DNA from: RFTU01 sp046094505
GTDB lineage: Bacteria; Pseudomonadota; Gammaproteobacteria; Burkholderiales; Burkholderiaceae_C
Direction of reading: 5' to 3'
Assembly: GCA_046094505.1 (NCBI GenBank)
Contig: JBJTHN010000021.1
Span: forward strand, 1 to 28,933
Length of the DNA stretch: 28,933 nt
The number at the start of each line of letters is the position of its first letter. The first letter of the stretch is position 1. The translations under genes were made by a program, and so were the position numbers. Positions 1 through 7,112 of the stretch are shown here, one piece after another. Under the pieces are notes generated by a model. The model was not told the origin of the DNA, ran no database searches, and saw only the letters and a program-made list of their open reading frames with translations.

Positions 1-1165
1 CCCCACGCCCCCCATGTTCACCCCCTACCGCGTGCGCGGCTGCACGCTGGCCAACCGGGTGGTGGTGTCTCCCATGGCGCAGTACATGGCCCGCGACGGC
101 CTGGTGGGGGACTGGCACCTGATGCACCTGGGCGCACGCGCCGTGGGCGGGGCTGGCCTGGTGATGGCCGAAATGACCTGCACCAGCCCGCAAGCCCGCA
201 TCACCCCGGGCTGCCCTGGCCTGTGGAACGATGAACAGGCACAGGCCTGGGCACGCATCGTTGACTTCGTGCACCGCCACAGCACGGCCAAGATCGGGGT
301 GCAGCTTGGGCATGCCGGGCCCAAAGGCTCCACCAACGTGCCCTGGGAGGGCGGGGGAATGGACACCCCACTGGCGGCAGACCACCCCGTGGGCAACTGG
401 CCCTTGCTGGCCGCCAGTGCACAAGCGTATGTGGCGGGCGTCAACGCCGCGCCGCAGGCCATGACGCGCGCCGACATGGACCAGGTCCTGCGCGATTTCG
501 AGGCCGCCACCCGGCGAGCAGCAGCCGTGGGCTTCGATTGGTTGGAGCTGCACTGCGCGCACGGCTACCTGCTGTCCTCGTTCATCTCGCCCCTGACCAA
601 CCACCGCCAAGACGCGTACGGCGGTCCTTTGAGCCAACGCTTGGCCTACCCCCTGGAGGTGTTTCGCGCGGTGCGGCAGGCATGGCCGCAAGAGCGGCCC
701 ATCTCGGTTCGCATCTCGGCCCACGACTGGGTTGAAGGCGGCATCACGCCCGACGACGCGGTGGAGATCGGCAGGGCCTTCAAGGCCGCTGGCGCCGACA
801 TCATCGACTGTTCGTCGGGCCAGGTCAGTGCCCAGCAGAGGCCGGTGTACGGCCGCATGTACCAAACGCCCTTTGCCGACCGCATTCGAAACGAGGCGGG
901 CATTCCCACCATGGCCGTGGGCGCCATCACCGACGCCGACCAGGTCAACGGCATCATCGCGGCCGGCCGTGCCGATCTGTGCGCCGTGGCCCGGCCCCAT
1001 CTGGCACACCCGGCCTGGACCCTGCAAGAAGCCGCCCGCTGGGGCTATGAGGCCATGCCCTGGCCGCAACCCTACCTGGCCGGCAAGCAACAGATGGAGC
1101 GCTTGTTCGAGCGTGAGCGCGCGCAGGCCGCCGACACGCCTTCTACGCGGGAGATGGGCACATGA
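1..1165 (+). CDS. Bifunctional 2-aminobenzoyl-CoA (or salicylyl-CoA) monooxygenase/reductase, C-terminal part, 5' truncated by window
   Basis: This is an old-yellow-enzyme (NADH:flavin oxidoreductase, FMN) barrel. Counting from the Met at base 14, residues 1-21 are the typical OYE entry strand (FTPYRVRGCTLANRVVVSPM), and H180/H183 in HCAHGYL are the substrate-anion pair, followed by the usual NHRQDAYGG stretch. The reading frame stays open to the window edge, and the 13 bases before that Met hold no ribosome binding site. I therefore read it as the C-terminal half of the flavin monooxygenase-OYE fusion known from 2-aminobenzoyl-CoA monooxygenase/reductase and salicylyl-CoA 5-hydroxylase. In that family the N-terminal half hydroxylates the CoA-activated ring and the OYE half reduces it. 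Its stop overlaps the next start (ATGA). A stand-alone OYE reductase starting at base 14 is the alternative. The choice between amino and hydroxy substrate rests only on the neighbours. Confidence 0.82.
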   Translation, partial: PTPPMFTPYRVRGCTLANRVVVSPMAQYMARDGLVGDWHLMHLGARAVGGAGLVMAEMTCTSPQARITPGCPGLWNDEQAQAWARIVDFVHRHSTAKIGVQLGHAGPKGSTNVPWEGGGMDTPLAADHPVGNWPLLAASAQAYVAGVNAAPQAMTRADMDQVLRDFEAATRRAAAVGFDWLELHCAHGYLLSSFISPLTNHRQDAYGGPLSQRLAYPLEVFRAVRQAWPQERPISVRISAHDWVEGGITPDDAVEIGRAFKAAGADIIDCSSGQVSAQQRPVYGRMYQTPFADRIRNEAGIPTMAVGAITDADQVNGIIAAGRADLCAVARPHLAHPAWTLQEAARWGYEAMPWPQPYLAGKQQMERLFERERAQAADTPSTREMGT

Positions 1166-1731
1166 GCCGCCTGGCCCGCGTGGAGCTGGGGCTGGAAGCC
1201 CGTGCCCACCGCGAGGACCACGTGGACACCCGCATGTGGCTTCGGCTGTTGGCCTGCAGCACCGACATCGAACAGGCCATCCGCCAGCGGCTGCGCCAGC
1301 AGTTCGGAACCACCCTGTCGCGCTTTGACTACCTCGCCCAGCTGGAGCGCCACCCCAAGGGCCTGCGCATGAGCGAGCTGTCGGCCTGCCTGATGGTCAC
1401 CGGCGGTAACGTCACGGGCCTGACCGACCAGTTGGTGCAGGAGGGCTGGGTGCAGCGCACCGAAGACAGCCGCGACCGCCGCGTGTGGCGTGTGCGCCTG
1501 ACAGCCGAAGGCCGCCGGCGCTTCGAACAGATGGCCGCTGCACACGAAGGCTGGCTGCGGCAGCTGTTCAAGCCCATGCAAAGCGCCGAGAAAAAGGTCC
1601 TGTATGAACGGCTGGGCCAGCTGCGGCAGCACCTGCTGGCCACCAGCGATTCACCCGCCCCGCCGGCGGCCCCAGCGGCTGCAGCCTGGTCCATCAAGCG
1701 CAACCCCAGCAACCCAGGAGGCCGCCCGTGA
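1162..1731 (+). CDS. MarR-family transcriptional regulator
   Basis: This 189-residue protein has a MarR winged helix-turn-helix. Helices run from about residue 52 (LSRFDYLAQLERHPKGLRM), the recognition region is about residues 70-98, and the wing carries the family D-x-R motif (EDSRDRRVWRVRL, about 101-113). MarR proteins of aromatic acid operons usually repress in the absence of a CoA-thioester or aromatic ligand. Here the gene lies inside the operon, overlapping the upstream stop by ATGA and the next gene's GTG by four bases, so it is probably co-transcribed with and controls the region 1 genes. The operator should lie upstream of the window. The C-terminal tail after about residue 160 is Ala/Pro-rich and looks unstructured. 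Confidence 0.88.
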   Translation: MSRLARVELGLEARAHREDHVDTRMWLRLLACSTDIEQAIRQRLRQQFGTTLSRFDYLAQLERHPKGLRMSELSACLMVTGGNVTGLTDQLVQEGWVQRTEDSRDRRVWRVRLTAEGRRRFEQMAAAHEGWLRQLFKPMQSAEKKVLYERLGQLRQHLLATSDSPAPPAAPAAAAWSIKRNPSNPGGRP

Positions 1732-2585
1732 GCACTGCGCACGACCTAGACCCCGCTTTGGCCCGCGGCAACCGCCGCCCCATGGCGCAGTACGCGGCCC
1801 AGCATGTGCTGTGGGCCTGCCAGGATGGCGTGGCCACCATCACGCTCAACCGGCCCGAGCGCAAGAATCCCCTGACCTTCGACAGCTACGCCGAGCTGCG
1901 CGACCTCTTCCATGCGCTGCGCTTGGCCAGTGATGTGCACGTGGTGGTGTTGCAGGGCGCCGGCGGCAACTTCAGCTCCGGCGGTGATGTACATGAAATC
2001 ATCGGCCCCTTGGTGAAGTTGCCAGCCCCCGAGTTGTTGATGTTCACCCGCATGACGGGCGATGTGGTCAAGGCCATGCGCACCTGCCCGCAGCCCATCG
2101 TGGCGGCCATCGACGGTGTGTGTGCCGGCGCCGGCGCCATCCTGGCCATGGCATCGGACCTGCGCTTGGGCACGGCGCGCAGCAAAACCGCCTTCTTGTT
2201 CAACCGCGTGGGCCTGGCCGGCTGCGACATGGCCGCCTGCGCCATCCTGCCGCGGCTCATTGGGCAGGGGCGTGCCAGTGAACTGCTCTACACCGGCCGT
2301 GTGATGGGCGGCGAAGAGGCCGAGCGCTGGGGCTTCTTCAACCGCCTGTGCAGCCCAGAAGACCTGCAAGCCCAAGCGTTGGCGCTGGCCCAGGACCTGC
2401 GCGCGGGGCCCACCTTTGCCAACGGCATCACCAAGACCATGCTGCACCAGGAGTGGTCCATGACCATCGAGCAGGCGCTGGAAGCCGAGGCGCAGGCGCA
2501 GGCCCTGTGCATGCTCACCCAAGACTACACGCGCGCCTATGAGGCCTTCGTGCAGCGCCAAAAGCCGGTGTTTCAGGGGAACTGA
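1728..2585 (+). CDS. Enoyl-CoA hydratase/isomerase (crotonase) family protein of the aryl-CoA operon
   Basis: This 285-residue crotonase-fold protein starts with GTG, and the GTGA overlaps the marR stop. The two CoA oxyanion-hole segments are clear: FSSGGDVHE (82-90) and DGVCAGAGA (129-137). Aligned by eye with classical hydratase, the two catalytic glutamates are missing. The first falls at I138 in GAILAM and the second near R160 in FLFNRVGL. D167 in GCDMAA is a possible acid/base. It therefore probably is not a plain hydratase, and may act on the reduced ring or its opened product. The N-terminal 25 residues are longer than usual. It lies two bases before the acyl-CoA dehydrogenase, so the two are surely in one transcript. 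The substrate is not known. Confidence 0.85.
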   Translation: MSTAHDLDPALARGNRRPMAQYAAQHVLWACQDGVATITLNRPERKNPLTFDSYAELRDLFHALRLASDVHVVVLQGAGGNFSSGGDVHEIIGPLVKLPAPELLMFTRMTGDVVKAMRTCPQPIVAAIDGVCAGAGAILAMASDLRLGTARSKTAFLFNRVGLAGCDMAACAILPRLIGQGRASELLYTGRVMGGEEAERWGFFNRLCSPEDLQAQALALAQDLRAGPTFANGITKTMLHQEWSMTIEQALEAEAQAQALCMLTQDYTRAYEAFVQRQKPVFQGN

Positions 2586-2587
2586 CC

Positions 2588-3796
2588 GTGGCCGGCGCAG
2601 CACCCATCGGTCTGGCCCACCTGGCTTGGCCCTTCTTCGACCCGGAGCACCGGGAACTGGCCCATCGCCTGGCGCACTGGACCGCGCAACAGCCGGCCCA
2701 TGAAGACCACCTGGGAACCGATGAACAGTGCCGTGCGTGGGTGCGGCGCCTGGGTCAAGCCGGGTGGCTGCACCACGTGGTGGACCTGCACGGCGGCGAA
2801 TCGACCGGCGGCACCCCTCGCTCCCAACTGGACACCCGCACCATCTGCCTGCTGCGCGAAACCCTGGCGCAGCACGACGGGCTGGCCGACTTCGCGCTGG
2901 CCATGCAGGGCTTGGGGTCCGGCGCCCTTTCGCTGCACGGCACACCGCAGCAGCGCAGCGATTGGCTGCCCCGCGTGGCCTCAGGCCAGTGCATCACCGC
3001 GTTTGCGCTGAGCGAGCCGCAAGCGGGGTCTGATGTGGCGGCCCTGCAGTGCCGCGCAGAGGAAACGCCGCACGGGGTGGTGCTCAACGGCGAGAAAACC
3101 TGGATCTCCAACGGTGGTATTGCCGACCTCTACGTGGTGTTTGCGCGCTCGCGTCCCACCGATGCCGGTGCGCCGGCCAAGGGCTCTGCCGGCATCTCGG
3201 CCTACCTGGTGCCCGCCAACACCCCCGGCCTGCACATCGCCGAGCGCATCGAGCTCATGGCGCCACACCCCCTGGCCCGGCTGCGGCTGGAGAACTGTCA
3301 CCTGCCACTGAGCCATCGGTTGGGCCAGGAAGGTCAAGGCTTCAAGATCGCCATGCAAACGCTGGACGTGTTCCGAACCTCGGTGGCCGCTGCTGCGCTG
3401 GGCTTTGCGCGCCGCGCCTTGGCCGAAGGCCTGCACCACGCCCGCAACCGGGCGATGTTCGGCACCACGCTGGCCCAGCTGCCGCTGGCCCAGGCCAAGC
3501 TGGCCGACATGGCCGTGCAGGTGGATGCAGCCGCTTTGCTGACCTACCGCGCGGCCTGGCTGCGTGACCAGGGGCAAACGGTGACACAGGAAGCGGCCAT
3601 GGCCAAGCTCACCGCCACCGAAAACGCGCAACGCGTGATCGACTCGGCCCTGCAGCTCTTTGGTGGACTGGGGGTGGTCAGCGGCCAAACGGTGGAGCGT
3701 CTGTACCGCGAGATTCGGGCCCTGCGCATCTACGAAGGCGCCAGCGAGGTCCAACAACTCATCATCGGCCGCGAGTTGTTGCGCGAGTCCACATGA
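2588..3796 (+). CDS. Acyl-CoA dehydrogenase family protein
   Basis: This 402-residue FAD enzyme has the full acyl-CoA dehydrogenase layout: an alpha-helical N-domain, the flavin/acyl-CoA signature CITAFALSEPQAGSDV (135-150), a beta domain with GEKTWISNGG (168-177), and a C-terminal helical domain. The expected catalytic base is E383 in RIYEGASEVQ. The start is GTG, two bases after the upstream stop. In this operon it would oxidise a cyclic or ring-opened CoA thioester on the way to a dicarboxyl-CoA, with electron transferring flavoprotein as acceptor. That step assignment is inference from context. Length and motifs are ordinary for the family. Confidence 0.9.
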   Translation: MAGAAPIGLAHLAWPFFDPEHRELAHRLAHWTAQQPAHEDHLGTDEQCRAWVRRLGQAGWLHHVVDLHGGESTGGTPRSQLDTRTICLLRETLAQHDGLADFALAMQGLGSGALSLHGTPQQRSDWLPRVASGQCITAFALSEPQAGSDVAALQCRAEETPHGVVLNGEKTWISNGGIADLYVVFARSRPTDAGAPAKGSAGISAYLVPANTPGLHIAERIELMAPHPLARLRLENCHLPLSHRLGQEGQGFKIAMQTLDVFRTSVAAAALGFARRALAEGLHHARNRAMFGTTLAQLPLAQAKLADMAVQVDAAALLTYRAAWLRDQGQTVTQEAAMAKLTATENAQRVIDSALQLFGGLGVVSGQTVERLYREIRALRIYEGASEVQQLIIGRELLREST

Positions 3797-3812
3797 ACCG
3801 AGGGGTTTAGAC

Positions 3813-5456
3813 ATGCCAACGGCCCACACCGACACCTTCACCGCCGACCACCTTCCGCCCAAAGACCAGTGGCCGGAACTGCTGTTCGAGGGGCCTGAGC
3901 TGCAGGCCCTGGCAGACCGCCCGCAGCTGAACTGTGCCGCCGAGCTGCTGGATGTGGCCGTGCAAAAGGGCTGGGGCGACCGCCCCTGCATCGTCAGCGA
4001 CACCAGCTGCTGGACCTATGCCGAGCTGCTGGAGCACAGCAACCGCGTGGCCCAGGTGCTGGTGCAGGACATGGGCTTGGTGCCGGGCAACCGGGTGCTG
4101 TTGCGCAGCCCGAACACCCCGATGATGGCCGCCTGTTGGTTCGGTGTGGTCAAGGCCGGTGGCGTGGCGGTGCCCACCATGCCCCTGCTGCGCGCACGCG
4201 AGTTGCGGGTGATCATCGACACGGCGCAGATCAGCCATGCCTTGTGTGATGCGGGCTTGGCCGAGGAACTGCGCACGGCGCAAGCGGGCAGCGTGCTGCA
4301 CCAGGTGCGGTGGATCACGGGGGACACCGCGGCTCAGACCAGCGGCGCGGCGGCATCAGCGTCCTTGGAATGGGCCATGGCCCAGCACAGCGGGCCGTTC
4401 AGCGCGGTGCCCACTGCGGCCACCGACACCGCCTTCCTGGCCTTCACCTCCGGCACCACGGGCGTGCCCAAGGCCACCATGCACTTCCACCGGGACGTGA
4501 TGGCCGCCTGCCTGTGTTGGCCGCGGCACACCCTGCGCGCACAGGCCGACGATGTGTTCATCGGCAGCCCACCCCTGGCCTTCACCTTCGGCCTCGGCGG
4601 CCTCTTGCTGTTCCCCCTGCACATCGGGGCCAGCACGGTGCTGTTGCCCCAGGCCTCACCACCCCTTTTGCTCGAAGGCATTCAGCGGCATGGTGCCACC
4701 GTGGTCTTCACCTCGCCCACCTCCTACCGCGCCATGGCCGCTCGCGGGCAAGAGCTGCGCAGCAGCCGCCTGCGCCACTGCGTGTCCGCGGGCGAAGCCC
4801 TGCCGGCGGCCACGCGTGAGCTGTGGGCCAGCGCCACAGGCCTGGGCATGATCGACGGCATCGGTTCAACCGAACTGCTGCACATCTTCATCTCCGCGCG
4901 TGCACAAGACGCCGTACCGGGTGCCACGGGCCAGGTGGTACCGGGCTACCGCGCGCGCGTGGTGGACGAGCAGGGCCAGGAGGTGCCGGACGGCACCGTG
5001 GGTCGGCTGGCCGTGCGCGGCCCCACGGGCTGCCGCTACCTGGCCGACGAACGCCAGCGCCAGTACGTGCAGCACGGCTGGAACCTCACCGGAGACGCCT
5101 ATCGGCGGGATGCGCAAGGCCACTTCCACTACGTGTCCCGCACCGACGACATGATCGTGTCCTCGGGCTACAACATCGGCGCACCAGAAGTTGAGGACGC
5201 CCTGATGTCACACCCCGCGGTGGCCGAATGCGGCGTGATCGGGGTGCCCGACGAGGAGCGCGGCCAAATCGTCAAGGCCTTTGTGGTGCTGCGCCCCGAC
5301 CACCCGCCCAGCGAACAGACCCTTCAAGCGCTGCAGGACCACGTCAAGGCCACGATTGCGCCGTACAAGTACCCCAGGGCCATCCGCTTCGTGCCGGGAT
5401 TGCCCCGCACGGAAACCGGCAAGCTGCAGCGCTTCAGGCTGCGCGACCTGCCCTAG
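3813..5456 (+). CDS. Aryl-CoA ligase (benzoate/2-aminobenzoate-CoA ligase type)
   Basis: This is a 547-residue ANL-superfamily adenylating enzyme. The phosphate-binding loop is FTSGTTGVPKAT at about 211-222, the adenine-binding SAGEALP lies near 325, and the invariant catalytic lysine is K537 in RTETGKLQR. It resembles benzoate-CoA and 2-aminobenzoate-CoA ligases in length and in the N-terminal layout (AELLDVAVQKGWGDRP). It would activate the ring acid with ATP and CoA to feed the monooxygenase/reductase of the same operon. The ATG at 3813 is chosen because a purine-rich CCGAGGGG lies upstream and the N-terminus then matches the family length. The longer open frame overlaps the dehydrogenase and looks non-coding. 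Exact acid specificity (2-amino-, 2-hydroxy- or unsubstituted benzoate) cannot be read from sequence. Confidence 0.87.
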   Translation: MPTAHTDTFTADHLPPKDQWPELLFEGPELQALADRPQLNCAAELLDVAVQKGWGDRPCIVSDTSCWTYAELLEHSNRVAQVLVQDMGLVPGNRVLLRSPNTPMMAACWFGVVKAGGVAVPTMPLLRARELRVIIDTAQISHALCDAGLAEELRTAQAGSVLHQVRWITGDTAAQTSGAAASASLEWAMAQHSGPFSAVPTAATDTAFLAFTSGTTGVPKATMHFHRDVMAACLCWPRHTLRAQADDVFIGSPPLAFTFGLGGLLLFPLHIGASTVLLPQASPPLLLEGIQRHGATVVFTSPTSYRAMAARGQELRSSRLRHCVSAGEALPAATRELWASATGLGMIDGIGSTELLHIFISARAQDAVPGATGQVVPGYRARVVDEQGQEVPDGTVGRLAVRGPTGCRYLADERQRQYVQHGWNLTGDAYRRDAQGHFHYVSRTDDMIVSSGYNIGAPEVEDALMSHPAVAECGVIGVPDEERGQIVKAFVVLRPDHPPSEQTLQALQDHVKATIAPYKYPRAIRFVPGLPRTETGKLQRFRLRDLP

Positions 5457-5538
5457 GCTTGGTGCCGCATCGATCCGCAGGCTGCTCAATTTCCAGGCCT
5501 ACCGACCGCCTCAATCCTTCAAATCAGGAGCCCCGCCT

Positions 5539-5943
5539 ATGAGCCTGCAAACCCTCTTGCCCGCGGGCTGGCCACGCCCCAAGGGCTACGCCAACGGCGT
5601 CTCCGGACGCGGCCGCATGGTCTTCGTGGCCGGCATGGTGGGCTGGGATGCACAGGGGCAGTTCCACAGCCGAGAACTCGTGCCCCAGGTGGAGCAGGCG
5701 CTGCGCAACATCGTGGCGGTGCTGCAGGAAGGCCAGGCCCGGCCCGAACACATCGTGCGCATGACCTGGTATGTGCTGGACCGCCAGGCGTACATGAAGG
5801 CCTGGCCCGAAATCGGCCGACTCTTCCGCGAGATCATCGGCAGCTACAACGCGGCGATGACGGCGGTGGAGGTTTCCGGCCTGATGGAAGAGCAGGCCCA
5901 GGTGGAGGTTGAAGTCACCGCCCTGGTGCCCGATCAGGGCTGA
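5539..5943 (+). CDS. RidA/YjgF-family protein lacking the catalytic arginine
   Basis: This 134-residue protein has the Rid chorismate-mutase-like fold. It has the core GRMVFVAGMVGWDAQG (25-40), QVEQALRNIVAVL (50-62) and a C-terminal VEVEVTALV (122-130). AGGAG at 5526-5530 sits eight bases before the ATG. Classical RidA hydrolyses imine/enamine intermediates using an arginine in a motif like PARSCVEV. Here the aligned segment is NAAMTAVEV, placing Met107 at the arginine. It is therefore more like the arginine-less Rid subfamilies, whose chemistry is unsettled. It is the last gene of the rightward operon, 82 bases after the ligase. A role in handling an amino-cyclohexene intermediate is tempting but is inference. 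Confidence 0.87.
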   Translation: MSLQTLLPAGWPRPKGYANGVSGRGRMVFVAGMVGWDAQGQFHSRELVPQVEQALRNIVAVLQEGQARPEHIVRMTWYVLDRQAYMKAWPEIGRLFREIIGSYNAAMTAVEVSGLMEEQAQVEVEVTALVPDQG

Positions 5944-5992
5944 GCCTGGAGCTTCAAGCCCAGCAGGCCAGCCCAGCAGCCCAGGCGGCGCG

Positions 5993-6691
5993 TCAGACCA
6001 CGCGAACCTTGAGTTCGCCCAAGCCGTCGATGCCGCCGTGCATCAACTGCCCGCGCGTCACCGGCCCCACCCCATCGGGCGTACCGGTGTAGATCAGGTC
6101 ACCCGGGGCCAATTCGAAGAAGCGCGAGAGGGTGGAGACGATCTCCGGAACGCTCCAGATCAGGTGGGTGATGTCGCTGTTCTGACGGGGCTGCCCATCC
6201 ACCGTCAACCAGATGCCGGCTTGGGCCAGGTGTCCGCACTGCGCCACCGGCACGATCGGCGCCAAGGGGGCCGAGTGGTCGAAGGCTTTGGAAATGTCCC
6301 AGGGCCGGCCCTTGTCGCGCATGGCGAACTGCAGGTCGCGCCGGGTCATGTCCAACCCCACCGCGTAGCCGGCCACCAGGCTGAGGGCTTGGTCCTCGGG
6401 CACGTCACGGCCGTGCCCGCCAATGGCCACCACCAGTTCGATCTCGTGGTGCAGGTTGTCCGTTTGGCTGGGATAGGGCACCGCCGTTTCTTGCCCTGGT
6501 GGGCACACCACCACCGCGTTGGCGGGTTTGCAGAAGAAAAACGGAGGCTCGCGGTCGGGGTCGAACCCCATCTCACGGGCGTGGGCGGCATAGTTGCGTC
6601 CCACACAATACACACGGCGCACCGGGAACCGCTCACGGCGCCCGACCAGGGGTACCCCAACGGGGGCTTCGGGGGGGAAAAGGTAGCTCAT
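5993..6691 (-). CDS. Fumarylacetoacetate hydrolase (FAH) family protein
   Basis: This 232-residue single-domain FAH-fold protein has the divalent-metal ligands E83 and E85 (HHEIELVVAIG) and D114 (AVGLDMTRRD). A conserved lysine lies in DISKAFD and the family's GDLIYTGTPDGVG stretch is present. Relatives hydrolyse acylpyruvates such as fumarylpyruvate or maleylpyruvate, or act as oxaloacetate decarboxylases/tautomerases. It converges on the RidA gene with 49 bases between the stops. Start: the ATG at 6691 gives the normal family N-terminus. AGGG abuts it too closely to be a good ribosome binding site, and an ATG at 6718 is a possible alternative. The substrate is unknown. A gentisate-type ring-fission product is one option, but no dioxygenase is nearby. 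Confidence 0.85.
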   Translation of the reverse strand: MSYLFPPEAPVGVPLVGRRERFPVRRVYCVGRNYAAHAREMGFDPDREPPFFFCKPANAVVVCPPGQETAVPYPSQTDNLHHEIELVVAIGGHGRDVPEDQALSLVAGYAVGLDMTRRDLQFAMRDKGRPWDISKAFDHSAPLAPIVPVAQCGHLAQAGIWLTVDGQPRQNSDITHLIWSVPEIVSTLSRFFELAPGDLIYTGTPDGVGPVTRGQLMHGGIDGLGELKVRVV

Positions 6692-6780
6692 CCCTAGATT
6701 GTGGACTGCGCCCAACATCCCCGGGACATCGGTGTTTCCTAGCGAAGACAAGCACTTGGAATTTCTAGGACAATAGCGGG

Positions 6781-7017
6781 ATGGCTGCGAACAACCCCCC
6801 TGTCACCAAGCTGGCCGAGAATGGTCTTCGCTACAAGAGCAAAGCCCCAGGCTCACCCTTCGAAACCTCCTCGCCCTTCTCCTCCACCACCATGTCCTGC
6901 TTCCTGTGCGGCAAGCACCGCCAGCGCAGCCAGCTCAAGACCCGACGTCTGCTGGGCAAGCCGCAGGCGGTGTGTGCGCCCACTTGCAAGGAACTGGAAG
7001 CCACGCTGAAGGGCTGA
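6781..7017 (+). CDS. Small four-cysteine protein of unknown function
   Basis: This 78-residue basic protein is divergent from the FAH gene. Residues 40-69 carry C40-x2-C43 (SCFLCGKHRQR) and C65-x3-C69 (VCAPTCKEL), a spacing that suggests one zinc site. The first 35 residues are Ser/Pro/Thr-rich and probably disordered. Codon use matches its neighbours and the ATG follows a weak GCGGG. The arginine/lysine-rich stretch between the cysteine pairs could bind nucleic acid. I do not recognise a named family. An internal ATG at residue 38 would give just the zinc-finger-like half. I am fairly sure it is a gene because cysteines pair up in motif form and the frame fills the gap neatly. Confidence 0.7.
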   Translation: MAANNPPVTKLAENGLRYKSKAPGSPFETSSPFSSTTMSCFLCGKHRQRSQLKTRRLLGKPQAVCAPTCKELEATLKG

Positions 7018-7042
7018 GCCCCTCCAACAGGCTCCAAACTAG

Positions 7043-7054
7043 GGATTACCCTTG
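7043..7054. promoter_or_regulatory. Imperfect dyad AGGG-ATTA-CCCT between the small cysteine gene and paaZ
   Basis: AGGGATTACCCT is a four-base-arm dyad, preceded by ACT and followed by TGG. It stands out from the surrounding coding-like composition of the 95-base gap. It lies downstream of both flanking genes (both end here), so a promoter role is doubtful. I can only say that it is a symmetric element. Confidence 0.25.
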
Positions 7055-7086
7055 GTTTTGTGGGTTCCGCCGGCTTAGCGGGCTGT

Positions 7087-7111
7087 GCGGCGCGTGCGCA
7101 CCGCGCGCCGC
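7087..7111 (-). terminator. GC hairpin after paaZ
   Basis: A perfect eight-base inverted repeat (GCGGCGCG / CGCGCCGC) with a nine-base loop ends one base before the paaZ stop codon as read on the minus strand. No clear T-run follows, so it is a stable 3' hairpin that may terminate or protect the long leftward paa transcript. Termination itself is inference. Confidence 0.45.
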
Positions 7112-7112
7112 T

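Noticed and set aside
1746..2945. 399-codon minus-strand frame opposite the crotonase and dehydrogenase genes
   Set aside because: No recognisable domain, and it crosses a gene boundary of the true strand.
5944..5992. Possible bidirectional terminator between ridA and the FAH gene
   Set aside because: Only five- to six-base imperfect arms and no T-run were found.
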